From Cichorium intybus (lineage: Eukaryota > Streptophyta > Magnoliopsida > Asterales > Asteraceae), in NCBI GenBank assembly GCA_023525715.1, contig CM042016.1, forward strand, positions 79,033,382 through 79,097,381: a stretch of 64,000 nt of DNA. The letters are read 5' to 3'. A program made the position numbers and the translations under genes. The notes below the pieces were generated by a model. It was not told the origin of the DNA and made no database searches. It saw nothing but the letters and a program-made list of their open reading frames with translations. Positions 10,113 through 23,355 of the stretch are shown here, one piece after another. Positions within the stretch are counted from its first letter, which is position 1. The number at the start of each line of letters is the position of its first letter.

Positions 10113-12870
10113 TGTCACACCCTCAAACCGTATTGGCGGAATAGTTCAAAGGTGGATGACTTCATGAACAATATCATAACAAAGTTGAATAGTAGTGAAT
10201 TCCAAGCAAACAACCATCATTAAATAATTGTAAATGTTACATCGTTTAAAAGTTGCGTGTTTCAATCACAATTACAAATGATTTCAAAATGAACAAAAAC
10301 GACGTCGTAACGTCTCTTCGAATCGCGCTGATGTTTACCTTATCAATTCCCTGAGAATACAAGTGGTTGAAAAAGTGTCAACAATTAAGTTGGTGAGTTC
10401 ATAAGATTTTTGTATAAGAAATGTCCTTTGTTTGTAATCGATAGTGTTGAAAACCAAGAAAATCCAATATTTTCTCATAAAATGTTCAAGTCTTTAAATA
10501 CCAAAGACTAAAATGTAATTATGTAAACTGTAGTGTAACTTTCGTTGAAATGTATATTTCCACGTAAACAATATATGAAAATATTAAGTTAATTATTTTC
10601 CCATGTGAGATACCATATAACCATACTGTGACTAGTTGGCCTGCTACGACGTTCTTCAGGCATCGGAATGTTAGACATTTGGACACCTCAGACCTGCCGG
10701 TCAAGCTGTAGCTAGCAGCTCAGGTGCGGGGTTGTCAAGCCCCGTATAGATCTATACTCAAATATCGCGCTCTCTTACCGAGACTCTGGTTATAAAAGTT
10801 CAGGACTTATAGTAGGTACTTATAAAAGTACTGTGAAGATCCATCTCACAAAAATGTATGTATTCCAATCAACTTGTTTACGTACGATTTGTATATAAAA
10901 ACCCTTGTAATTATCCATTATCATTTTTCCCATTATAATATAGTAATGTATAATAGTTATATATTTTTATATAATTATTTTTGTCATGTTCAAAAGTCAT
11001 AATAACCTTATGTCCATAAACTATTCCAATAATAGTCTATTTTTAGTAATTTCGTCGTAATAACCTTATTTTTACGAACGATAGCGAAATAATTTATTCA
11101 TATTATTATAAATATCATCTTTTAAGATATTTCTCACAAAAATGGTGTAATAACTTGGTTATAACCATTTTTGCTAGAAAATAGTACTTTTGTTTATAAA
11201 AACATAGTTTTTACTAGTTTTCGTCTTTATAACGTTTTTATCCAAGATCTAATATTTTTGTACACTTTGTTTGTAGTTTTTGCAACTTTTACACAACTTA
11301 ATATGTCATAGTATTTATAATACATGGATTTATCCATATTTCATGTCAAGATCATCTTTACACATTTTCTAGTTTTCATCTTTATAACATTTTTGTCCAA
11401 GAACTAACATTTTTACACACTTTATTTATAGTTTGGGAACTTTTACACTAACCTTATACATCATTATGATCATCATACATAGCAATATCCATAAATCATA
11501 TCAAGAGCATTTTTACACAACAACTAGTTTTATAAATTTGTGTAAATCATTATTTATAGCATTTTAACTCATATGAACTTGAATAAAACAACATTTATAG
11601 TAATTAAACTTGTATTCTCCCCCAAAAAGGTTAGAAAATATGAAAATGTGGGGTATAAACTCACCCTTGTAGCGTGATTGGTTTAAAAACTAGGTATTCC
11701 TTGGAAGATCGGTGGTAGGAATGAAGATCCAAGCTTTGGAGCTCGGAGGACCCTTGGACAAAACTATTACCCAATAGTTTTATATTGATGTTAGTGTGTG
11801 TAAATGGAATAAAACTTGTATAATAGTGTTTAAAATAACTAAAAGAAACTATCTTACCAAAGGGGGGTGATTTACACTTGAAATGGTGGTGGATTGTGGT
11901 GGATTGAGGTGGTGACTATTTGAAAAAGGGTGTGGTGGTGGGGTTATGTTTTAGCCGAGAGAAAGAGTGAAAAAAGAGTGAAAGAGAGAAGATGTTGGTG
12001 GTCACTTGACAAGAATGAAGATGTGAAATGATTTTAGGCTTAAGTTAACTTTTTAATTCCATTAATTTAATCATAGACTTTTAAATATAGGATTTGACTT
12101 TGTACTTGAAGATGGCGTTGGGAAGAGACATGTTCAGCCAATGGTAGGGAGGGGGGGGGGGGGGGGTAGGGGTATTACTCTTTTATAAATAATGCCAAAT
12201 TAGCTTATAAAAGTGAGTATTTTTATAAAATACGTATAACGTTTTAGCGAATTTTATGAGTTTTTGACGAAACGAAGTTCTAAATAAATATTATGTATAG
12301 AAACATTGTAAAACATTTATTTATATTGAGTCGTAGCTTGTTAAAAGATGAAATACGCGTCTATGCGCAGTATTCTTCCGAATACGCTATTTTCGGCATT
12401 TTACCGAAATTGCTTTTAGTTTTGAAATTAAATACTAGATATTATTACGTTACTTATCATATGAATTGTTATTTCATATTTGATGTTTAAGGCACCACAT
12501 TTTGAAATTTGAGTCCAAACCCTGTGTACATTTATCCGTTCACAGCGGTTTAATCGTTATAACTTTCACATACGAACTCCGTTTTCGACGTTCTATATAT
12601 CCACAGTTTCATATTTAAGAGTAGATCGTCTTATGAATATTATTATTCTCAAAATAATAATTGTACGATTTTCGAATTTTTACGCTACAGTAGATTGCTG
12701 TTCGCGTTTTCGACTTTTAATCGCTAATTGTTTTGATTTAGCATACGAAATACTATAATGTTAATATTTCATCGCAAAAGTTATGGAAAATAACTTTTCA
12801 ACATATAAATTAACGTACGCTTCGTTTGACTACAGTTGACTTTTGTTGACCAAAATTTACAATTGTCACA
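10113..12870 (-). repeat. Tekay-A2 3' LTR
   Basis: 2758 bp, homologous to the Tekay-A1 LTRs and near-identical to 19383-21533 plus 27885-28470. A poly-G run lies at about 12151-12166. An open frame at 12293-12490 is not a gene: it recurs with only one visible difference at 27893-28090 because it is LTR sequence. Confidence 0.93.
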
Positions 12871-12924
12871 TCATCTACCCGTTAGAGAGAATTTCGTCCC
12901 ACAATTTAACTCTTGAGTGGATCC

Positions 12925-15900
12925 TCAAGGGTTTGGGAAGAGATGTGGATACTTCTGCTTCATCTGGTCTTCGCGCTCCCAAGTAAATTCAGGTCCACGT
13001 TTGGCACTCCAACGGACCTTAACTATCGGTATACGGCTCTGTTTCGTCCTCTTGATTTCTCTGTCCATGATCTCTACGGGTTCTTCCACAAAATGAAGGT
13101 TCTCGTTCACTTCGATTTCGTCGAGCGGGATGATAAGAGTTTCATCGGACAGGCATTTCTTTAAGTTGGATACGTGAAAGGTGGGATGGACATTGCTGAG
13201 CTCCTACGGTAATCGAAGTTTGTAGGCTACTAGGTCGATCCTAGCAAGGATCTCAAAGGTCCCAATGTATCTGGGGTTCAGCTTCCCACGCTTTCCAAAG
13301 CGTATCATTCCTTTCCATGGCGAGACTTTTAACAACACTCGGTCACCAACCTGGAATTCCAAAGGTTTGCGTCGCTTATCTGCATAGCTCTTTTGTCGGT
13401 CACGAGATGCTTTCAATCGTTCATGGATCTGAACGATCTTCTCCGTTGTCTCTCGTATGATCTCCGGACCAGTGAGAGTGCTGTTAGGTGTTTGGCCTCT
13501 GGCTAGTTGAGTATCACCCACTTCAGCCCAGCACAGAGGGGATCTACACTTGCGTCCATATAGAGCTTCAAATGGAGCAGCTTTGATGCTAGTGTGATAG
13601 CTGTTGTTGTATGAGAACTCAATGAGCGGTAAGTGGGTGTCCCACGCCTTACCGAAGTCTATCACAGAGGCTCTCAACATGTCTTCCAGCGTTTGGATGG
13701 TTCTTTCACTTTGGCCATCCGTCTGCGGATGGTAAGCTGTGCTCATATCGAGTCTGGTTCCCATAGCCTTTTGTAATGATTGCCAAAAGTGTGAAGTGAA
13801 CCGGCTATCTCTATCCGAGATGTTCGATCTTGGCACACCGTGCAATTTTACAATTTCTTTGAGGTAGAGCCTTGCCAGCTTATCCATCCTATCAGACTCC
13901 TTGATTGGCAGGAAGTGAGCGGATTTGGTTAACCTATGGACGATTACCCATATAGTGTCTAACCCACCGGTTGTCTTTGGTAATTTGGTTATGAAGTCCA
14001 TTGTTATCCGCTCCCACTTCCATTCGGGTATTGCTGGTTGTATTAGCAAACCCGAGGGCTATTGGTATTCTACTTTAACCTTGGCGCAAGTCAGGCACTT
14101 GCCCACGTAAGTAGCAATTTTTGCCTTCATGTTTGGCCACCAATACAGTTTCTTGAGGTCCAGGTACATTTTGTCGGACCCAGGATGAACGGAGTATCTA
14201 GTCTTGTGAGCTTCATTCATGATAATGTCTCTGAATCCGCCGAATCTCGGTGTCCAAATTCGGTTCATGAGGTAACGAGCTCCGTCATCCTTAACTTCAA
14301 GGTTTTTATCCATCCCTCGCAAGGCTTCATTTGCGACATTTTCAGGTCTTAAGGCTTCTAGCTGCGCCTCTTTGATCTGAGTGGACAAATAGGAATGGAT
14401 CGTTATTGTTAATGACTTCACTCGGCGGCCCGAGTACTCCTTTCGACTGAGGGCATCAGCTACCACGTTGGCCTTCCCTGGGTGATAACGAATTTCACAT
14501 TCATAGTCACTTAGTAGCTCCACCCATCGCCGTTGTCTCATATTGAGCTCTTTTTGGTTGAGGATATGCTGGAGACTCTTATGGTCGGTGTATACCGTAC
14601 ATTCTGTGCCGTACATGTAATGTCTCCAGATCTTCAATGCGAACATTACTGCTCCCAACTTGAGGTCATGTGTAGTGTAGTTGACCTCGTGAGTTTTAAG
14701 CTGTCTTGAAGCGTAAGCAATGACTTTTCCTCTCTGCATGAGTACACAGCCCAGACCCTGATTCGATGCGTCGCAATAGACCACAAAGTCTTCTGTTCCT
14801 TCTGGAAGGGACATAATAGGAGCGCTGCATAAAGCTTTCTTTAGGGTCTGGAAGGCGGCGTCTTGATTATCTCCCCACTTGAATGTTACACCCTTCTGTG
14901 TCAGGGCAGTAAGTGGCTTCGCAATTTTGGAGAAATTCTGTATGAATCTTCGGTAATAGCCAACAAGGCCCAAAAACCGACGGATTTCTGTCAGAGTTCT
15001 TGGTGCTTTCCAGCTTTCGATGGCTTTAATTTTGGAGGGATCCACATGTATCCCTTCTTTGCTGACTACGTGGCCTAGAAAGTCCACTTTTCGAAGCCAA
15101 AATTTGCATTTCGAAAATTTCGCATACAGCTTCTCTGCTCTTAATGTCTCCAAAACTTGTCGTAAGTGTTGGCTATGTTCCTCCTTACTTCGTGAATAGA
15201 TAAGTATGTCGTCGATGAACACTATCACGAATTTGTCTAGGTAAGGTCGGCATACACGGTTCATCAGATCTATGAACACTGCGGGCGCATTGGTCAATCC
15301 GAAGGGCATCACAACGAATTCATAATGGCCATAGCGAGTTCTGAATGCCGTCTTAGGAACATCTTCCTCTTGAACCTTGAGTTGGTGATATCCTCACCTT
15401 AGATCGATTTTTGAGAAATAACTCGATCTTTGGAGTTGATCGAACAGGTCGTCAATTCGGGGTAGCGGGTATCGGTTCTTGATGGTGAGCTTATTCAACT
15501 CCCGATAGTCAATGCACATACGGAATGATCCATCCTTCTTCTTCACGAATAAGATCGGCGCTCCCCAAGGTGAGAAGCTCGGTCTGATGAACCCTTTACT
15601 TAGCAGTTCGTTTAATTGGCTGGATAGTTCTTGCATTTCTGCCGGGGCTAGACGGTATGGCGCTTTTGCTACTGGGGTGGCTCCCGAGATCAAATCGATT
15701 CTGAACTCGACTTGTTGTGCGGGTGGTACTCCTGGAAGGTCTTCTGGGAATACGTCGGGAAAGTCGCAGACTTCAGGGATCTCTTTGATGTTCTTTACTT
15801 CTTTCTTCTCGTCAACAACGTGGGCTAGGAAGGCATGGTATCTTTTCTGTAGGTATTTTCGGGCTTTGATGCAAGACACGATTCGGAGGCCGGTGCTGGG

Positions 15901-16401
15901 TTTATCACCGTAGACAACAAAGGTCATGTTATCCGACAGATGAAGTCGGATTCCTCGCTCGTAACACATAATGTCGGCATGATGGGGAATTAGCCAATCC
16001 ATACCAACAATCACGTCAAAACTTCCTATTTTAACAGGCATTAAATCGATTTGAAAAGAGTGATCATCCAGGGTAAGTGTGCAGCCTATGTATATGTCGT
16101 TTGTGCTTTCTGTTTTGCCATTAGCCATTTCTACTGTAAATGTTTCATTGAGTGGTTGAGGTTTTTGTTTTAGTAAGTATTTAAACTCGTGGCTTACGAA
16201 ACTCCTCTCCGCACTGCTATCGAATAGTATACAAGCATATGAATTATTGACGAGGAACGTAACAGTAACCACGGTAGGATCCTCTACTGCTTCCGCGCGT
16301 CCCATAGCTAGGACTCTTCCATTTCTCCCTACATTCTTTATCTTCGAGCAATCACGCTTAAAATGCCCCGTCTCACCACAACCATAGCATGCTTGACTCA
16401 C
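12925..16401 (-). pseudogene. Tekay-A2 pol (PR-RT-RH-INT-chromodomain)
   Basis: One continuous frame for the whole pol, broken by three nonsense codons: TGA at 15394-15396 in the RT (Ser expected), TAG at 14059-14061 before the integrase core (Lys expected) and TAG at 13204-13206 before the chromodomain (Gln expected). The last zinc knuckle (CYGCGETGHFKRDC) opens the frame. The protease motif reads FDSSAERSF, so the usual Gly of D-S/T-G is Ser. RT FIDD, RNase H YCDAS, integrase HHCC and the C-terminal chromodomain are all visible. It is better preserved than Tekay-A1 pol and shows what that copy lost. Confidence 0.9.
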
Positions 16402-17449
16402 CCAGCATTAGAGGCTTGGGTGGTTTGTGGAATTGGCGTCTTGCAGAAACGGGTGGTATGACCCTTTCTGTTGCAGTTCAGGCAGTGCATTTCTCTACAG
16501 GCTCCGGTGTGGTGGAAATTACACTTGTTGCATTTGGGTAGTGTTTCATTAAACTGTTTGGTTGTTGTTGGGGTAGTCGGGACAGTGGCTGCACGGACTG
16601 CCACTATTTGTTGTCTCTTGGCATTTTCTTGGTTAGGCTGATTCCTCCCCCTGTTCCAGGGTTTTCTTTTATGGTCCCTCTCTCTTGGTTGATCAGTTTT
16701 AGCGGTCATGGTGCCTTGGCGAACTCCATGGTCGACTAATCGTTGAGCCAGTCGTTTTGCGTTGTCGAAAGTGGCGGGCTTGCCGCTTCAACATTCCCTT
16801 GAATCAGAGGAGATAGCCCCCAGATGTAACACTCCACTTTCACAGACTCTGGTGTGACCATAGTAGGGCAAAAGGTTGCCAAATCGTTGAATCGGTTCGT
16901 GTAAGTGGTTAGATCTGAACCTTTCATGGTAAGGTTCCACAGCTCTTGTTCTAGCTTTTGGATCTCCCCCCTGGAGCAGTACTCTTTCATCAGCATGGTC
17001 TTCAGTTCTTCCCAACTCATCGAGTTGGCCACGGGAAGTGTCAGAGCCTTAACGTGGCCCTTCCACCAGGACATGGCCGTCTCGGCAAAGGTACAAGCGA
17101 CGTATTTGACTTTAAATTCCTCGGGACAGGCAGAGATATCGAAGATTGATTCTGTTTTCTCAATCCATCTCGTGAGAGCAAGGACACCACCGGTACCGTA
17201 GAAAGTTACTGGTTTGCAGTTCGCGAAGTCCTTGTAAGAACATACTCGTGATTGGTTTGATGTTTCTCCATTTGTGGAGTCGTTGGTACCATTTCTGCTT
17301 CCGTTTCCATTTGTCCCATTCGGGTTTATCTGAGCGATAGCAGCTGCTACCGCAGCAGTAACAGCTGCTTGAAAAGTTGCTGAGTCCATCATGGGTGGCT
17401 CTGGAGTTGTGATCGGTGCGCGCCTAGCGTTTCTTCGTCGGGGTGGCAT
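16398..17449 (-). pseudogene. Tekay-A2 gag, frameshifted
   Basis: Starts at the ATG at 17449 (MPPRRRNARRAP) and is the homologue of Tekay-A1 gag. The first frame stops at 16736 because one C is missing in a CCC/GCC context near 16785. Its continuation (to 16398) holds the basic region and first zinc knuckles. A second 1-base loss near 16402 separates the last knuckle from the rest. Tekay-A1 has an independent frameshift within about 40 bp of the equivalent place. Confidence 0.87.
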
Positions 17450-18461
17450 ATTTCTGCCACAAGGATTCAAGATTTGACGTTGGTTAGTTTCTGTAAGGAT
17501 TATTATAAGTATGTTGTTGTTAGGACATGGCGACTATATTTTAAGTTCCTCTTTGTCTTTTTCTTTTCGTAGATTGTAACCATAACCCAGTATCAAACAT
17601 ACATATCAAATATTTGTACAACATTTATAAATAAACCACGTCATCATATTAATAATATTTCGTAACGTTACATGATTTTTAATATGGAAAATTTGACATT
17701 CGCAGAGGTCTACAATTTAAAAAAAAAAAAACAAACAAACGGGCGGCGTAACGACCCACAAAGAGTGTAATCACTTAATTGTGGAGTCGCGCCTACATAT
17801 AAAGCGAGTAGCGTATAGCGCCTACTCATAAAATCCTAGTCTATAACAAAATTTGAGTAGTACAAGTACTACTCAAGACGAACTGGATCCCCCAGCTCTA
17901 CGTAGTGTATCCACCTGGGCGATAGCAGCTGCTACCGCAGCAGTAACAGCTGCTTGAAAAGTTGCTGAGTCCATCATGGGTGGCTCTGGAGTTGTGATCG
18001 GTGCGCGCCTAGCGTTTCTTCGTCGGGGTGGCATATTTCTGCCACAAGGATTCAAGATTTGACGTTGGTTAGTTTCTGTAAGGATTATTATAAGTATGTT
18101 GTTGTTAGGACATGGCGACTATATTTTAAGTTCCTCTTTGTCTTTTTCTTTTCGTAGATTGTAACCATAACCCAGTATCAAACATACATATCAAATATTT
18201 GTACAACATTTATAAATAAACCACGTCATCATATTAATAATATTTCGTAACGTTACATGATTTTTAATATGGAAAATTTGACATTCGCAGAGGTCTACAA
18301 TTTAAAAAAAAAAAAAACAAACAAACGGGCGGCGTAACGACCCACAAAGAGTGTAATCACTTAATTGTGGAGTCGCGCCTACATATAAAGCGAGTAGCGT
18401 ATAGCGCCTACTCATAAAATCCTAGTCTATAACAAAATTTGAGTAGTACAAGTACTACTCA
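17334..18461 (-). repeat. Tandem duplication of the gag start and leader
   Basis: 17334-17875 and 17919-18461 are practically identical (they differ by one A in a poly-A run) and are offset by 585 bp. Between them lie 43 bp of unrelated sequence (17876-17918). Each copy contains the gag ATG and first ~44 codons plus ~430 bp of leader. Both copies end at the inverted repeat GAGTAGTACAAGTACTACTC (17856-17875 and 18441-18460). The second gag start is a truncated decoy that runs into the filler. Confidence 0.92.
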
Positions 18462-19166
18462 GATCGGTCGCTTCTCGCTCGGCCTCCTCGGCCCTCCGCT
18501 CAATGTTTCGTATCCTCTCCTCGGACTCAGATATCCGTATGAAGGCCTCGTGAAACATCCCCGTGGTCGTCCTCCCATCCTCCTCAAGCGAGTTGACCCT
18601 CTCGGAAGTATGGTCATGAGCCTCATCGAGGCGTCGGAGGCGTGCGGTGGTGACCTCGGTAGCAGCCCCCACGTCTAGGATCTGGCTGGATGTCGTCCGA
18701 ATCCTATCCTCCTAGCGGCTAATACGCCCAATCATGACCGGTAAGGCCCGGTCTGCGTAGCCTCCTCTGCTGATGTCGTGGTGGTCGTAGAATAGGTGAT
18801 ACGGGGGTCGCAAATCCTGCTCGCGGCTCCAGATGAGTATTTGCTCTGCCGTGTCGGGCCCTGAAGAGGTTCTTCTATTAGTAAGGGGCGGTGAATTGGA
18901 AGTACCCTCTTTCGAGGTGTACGCATCCATAATGGGCCACCAGGGTGGCGATATACCTGGAATAACGGTGGAGGCGGTGGCGCATTTAAGTCGCGAACTG
19001 GGTAACGGGGGTCGATGACTTCGGGCTCGTCCTCGGACTCCTCCTCGTCCCACTGGTCCTCACTATCCGACATTTCTTCCAGTTCTTCTTCTGGTTCCTC
19101 GTTAATCCATCCCCCATTTCCCTCCTCGGGGAAATAGGGGTCTCCTGGCAAGTGGTGTCCGGCCAT
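18427..19166 (-). pseudogene. Extra 5' ORF module in Tekay-A2: acidic, Pro-rich, coiled-coil
   Basis: ATG at 19166 opens a 144-codon frame: a strongly acidic stretch (EEELEEMSDSED and following), a proline run (PPPPP) and a His/Tyr-rich segment. After a 1-base shift near 18750 and a stop at 18712, the next frame encodes an amphipathic, charge-rich segment typical of a coiled coil (SESEERIRNIERRAEEAERE). It ends where the tandem leader copy begins. GC content is higher than in flanking leader DNA. Tekay-A1 has nothing like it between PBS and gag. It could be an ancestral gag N-terminal domain, a lineage-specific ORF or captured DNA; I cannot decide from the sequence. Confidence 0.6.
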
Positions 19167-19345
19167 GGTGTCTGTACGAAGAGTGGGGTATAAGAAGTAT
19201 ATATAAGGGGATTATTAAATACACACGTATATATAACTAAGTAATATACACAAAATACTCATATAGTATTTTAACTTCATGTTACTGGTAAGTGTTCGGA
19301 CTTGTTGTCCACCACAAAATACTCATATAGTATTTTAACTCATAT
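19167..19345 (-). other. Tekay-A2 leader remnant with hairpin motifs
   Basis: Homologous to about 1185-1260 of Tekay-A1. Two complete AAAATACT-CATAT-AGTATTTT inverted repeats lie at 19252-19272 and 19316-19336, and a third is cut off at about 19350 by the junction with foreign flank sequence. There is no PBS. Confidence 0.75.
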
Positions 19346-19382
19346 AGTATTTCCAACAAACCGAGACACTCAAGAAAGATTG
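19346..19382 (-). other. Copy of the outer left flank in place of the PBS
   Basis: This stretch, ending CAAGAAAGATTG directly before the LTR, is identical to the genomic flank 10078-10112 outside the other LTR. A normal element would have the PBS complement (GCTCTGATACCA) here. The TG...CA border of the LTR is intact. Confidence 0.88.
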
Positions 19383-21533
19383 TGTCACACCCTCAAACCG
19401 TATTGGCGGAATAGTTCAAGGGTGGATGACTTCATGAACAATATCATAACAAAGTTGAATAGTAGTGAATTCCAAGCAAACAACCATCATTAAATAATTG
19501 TAAAAGTTACATCGTTTAAAAGTTGCGTGTTTCAATCACAATTACAAATGATTTCAAAATGAACAAAAACGACGTCGTAACGTCTCTTCGAATCGCGCTG
19601 AGGCTTACCTTATCAATTCCCTGAGAATACAAGTGGTTGAAAAAGTGTCAACAATTAAGTTGGTGAGTTCATAAGATTTTTGTATAAGAAATGTCCTTTG
19701 TTTGTAATCGATAGTGTTGAAAACCAAGAAAATCCAATATTTTCTCATAAAATGTTCAAGTCTTTAAATCCCAAAGACTAAAATGTAATTATGTAAACTG
19801 TAGTGTAACTTTCGTTGAAATGTATATTTCCACGTAAACAATATATGAAAATATTAAGTTGATTATTTTCCCATGTGAGATACCATATAACCATACTGTG
19901 ACTAGTTGGCCTGCTGCAACGTTCTTTAGGCGTCGGAATGTTAGACATTTGGACACCTCAGACCTGCCGGTCAAGCTGTAGCTAGTAGCTCAGGTGCGGG
20001 GTTGTCAAGCCCCGTATAGATCTATACTCAAATATCGCGCTCTCTTACCGAGACTCTGGTTATATAAATTCAGGACTTATAGTAGGTACTTATAAAAGTA
20101 CTGTGAAGATTCATCTCACAAAAATGTATGTATTCCAATCAACTTGTTTACGTACGATTTGTATATAAAAACCCTTGTAATATCCATTATCATTTTTCCC
20201 ATGATAATATAGTAATGTATAATAATTATATATTTTTATATAATTATTTTTGTCATGTTCAAAGGTCATAATAACCTTATGTCCATAAACGATTCCAATA
20301 ATAGTCTATTTTTAGTAATTTTGTCGTAATAACCTTATTTTTACGAACGATAGCGAAATAATTTATTCATATTATTATAAATATCATCTTTTAAGATATT
20401 TCTCACAAAAATGGTGTAATAACTTGGTTATAACCATTTTTGCTAGAAAATAGTACTTTTGTTTATAAAAACATAGTTTTTACTAGTTTTCGTCTTTATA
20501 ACGTTTTTATCCAAGATCTAATATTTTTGTACACTTTGTTTGTAGTTTTTGCAACTTTTACACAACTTAATATGTCATAGTATTTATAATACATGGATTT
20601 ATCCATATTTCATGTCAAGATCATCTTTACACATTTTCTAGTTTTCATCTTTATAACATTTTTGTCCAAGAACTAACATTTTTACACACTTTATTTATAG
20701 TTTGGAAACTTTTACACTAACCTTATACATCATTATGATCATCATACATAGCAATATCCATAAATCATATCAAGAGCATTTTTACACAACAACTAGTTTT
20801 ATAAATTTGTGTAAATCATTATTTATAGCATTTTAACTCATATGAACTTGAATAAAACAACATTTATAGTAATTAAACTTGTATTCTCCCCCAAAAAGGT
20901 TAGAAAATATGAAAATGTGGGGTATAAACTCACCCTTGTAGCGTGATTGGTTTAAAAACTAGGTATTCCTTGGAAGATCGGTGGTAGGAATGAAGATCCA
21001 AGCTTTGGAGCTCGGAGGACCCTTGGACAAAACTATTACCCAGTAGTTTTACATTGATGTTAGTGTGTGTAAATGGAATAAAACTTGTATAATAGTGTTT
21101 AAAATAACTAAAAGAAACTATCTTACCAAAGGGGGGTGATTTACACTTGAAATGGTGGTGGATTGTGGTGGATTGAGGTGGTGACTATTTGAAAAAGGGT
21201 GTGGTGGTGGGGATATGTTTTAGCCGAGAGAAAGAGTGAAAGAGAGAAGATGTTGGTGATCACTTGACAAGAATGAAGATGTGAAATGATTTTAGGCTTA
21301 AGTTAACTTTTTAATTCCATTAATTTAATCATAGGCTTTTAAATATAGGATTTGACTTTGTACTTGAAGATGGCGTTGGGAAGAGACATGTTCAGCCAAT
21401 GGTAGGGGGGGTGGGGGTATTACTCTTTTATAAATAATGCCAAATTAGCTTATAAAAGTGAGTATTTTTATAAAATACGTATAACGTTTTAGCGAATTTT
21501 ATGAGTTTTTGACGAAACGAAGTTCTAAATAAA
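19383..21533 (-). repeat. Tekay-A2 5' LTR, inner part
   Basis: Near-identical to 10113-12275 and interrupted at 21533/21534 by the Helitron. It resumes at 27885. Confidence 0.93.
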
Positions 21534-21579
21534 CTAGCATGAGTCCGTGCTCCGCACGGGTTCGGAAGTGCTGGAGCAC
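21534..21579 (-). other. Helitron 3' terminus: CTAG end and hairpin
   Basis: The perfect 6-bp stem CCGTGC/GCACGG (21545-21559) sits 11 nt from the CTAG end. A second small inverted repeat, GTGCT-GG-AGCAC, is at 21568-21579. The terminal hairpin serves as the termination signal of rolling-circle transposition in this superfamily. Confidence 0.88.
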
Positions 21580-22310
<731 letters not shown>

Positions 22311-22399
22311 GAGACACTTTCCATAATAACCAAAATGAAAGAAAGCAGTTTTTTTTATCTGATTTAATCTTGTACAACACCTTGTGTGTGAAAGTACAC

Positions 22400-23125
22400 T
22401 GCTATTTATGTGCCTGGACACACACACAGAAACAGATTCACACACACACACACACACATATATTTACACACAAAACATGTGTGTGTCCGCGTGTCGCTGT
22501 TCACCAAAAAAAGGAAAAAAATTAACATTAATTGACAAAAACGAAAAAAAAATTCAACATATTTGGTCTTGGTCTGGTTTGAGCTGAGAAACACATACAC
22601 AACATGCGTGTGTGCGTTGCAGTCCAACCAAAAAAAGAAAAAAATACAAACCAAATGAAAATATGAAAGTAGGTTGTCATTAATGGTAAAGAAATGGAAA
22701 AAGTTTACTTTTTGGAGATTTTTTCCGTGTCTGGTTCAAACTCAGAAACACACACAGAACATGTGTGTGTGTGTTGGAAATTAGAATCAACCAAAAAAAG
22801 ATAAAACTAAAGATGAAGTAAAAAAGCTGTAAGAAATGACAAAAAAGTAACTTTTTGTCATATTTGGTCCATGTATGGTTCGAACTCAGAAACACACACA
22901 AAACATGTGTGTTTGTTCGTGTTGCAGTCCACCAAAAAGAAGGAAAAAATAAAGATTAAATGACAAAACCGGAAAAAAATGGCAAATAAAGAGCTTTTTG
23001 CAAATTTGGTCCTTGTATGGTTCAAACTCAGAAACATGCATACAATGTGTGTATGTGTTGCAGTCCACCAAAAAAAGACAAAATAAATAAACATAAAATA
23101 ACTAATATGAAAGTAGGTTGCCATT
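22400..23125. repeat. Minisatellite, degenerate units of about 140-155 bp
   Basis: At least four units share the order: TGGTTCGAACTCAGAAACAC, a CA/TG stretch with ACATGTGTGTG, TTGCAGTCCACC, then an A-rich tract. Unit cores lie near 22575, 22730, 22872 and 23018, and a weaker one near 22415. Internal minisatellites are common near Helitron ends. Confidence 0.8.
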
Positions 23126-23355
23126 AAAACATAAAGTACAATGCTGGAATAGATAAATAAATGAAAGTACGTTGCTAGTTCGTAGCAGACACTTTCGTCC
23201 TTTTAGCACACACTTTCACTGATTTGTTTATTTGGGTTGGCCATTTTGACAGTTTTCGTCCTTTTGACAGATATGATTGTACATTATTACTATAAAGTAG
23301 AATGCTATGTAAGATAATGAAACGAAAGTACATTGTTATGATTTTGAATTCTTAC

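Noticed and set aside
12293..12490. 65-codon open frame found almost identically at 27893-28090
   Set aside because: The near-identity is explained by its position in the two LTRs of one element; no protein motif.
12913..13164. Open frame on the + strand, also at 5859-6110 on the - strand
   Set aside because: Antisense shadow of the conserved chromodomain coding sequence in both Tekay-A elements.
17876..17918. 43-bp filler containing GGATCC as possible vector contamination
   Set aside because: Short, embedded in an ordinary tandem duplication, and no vector backbone or polylinker series is visible.
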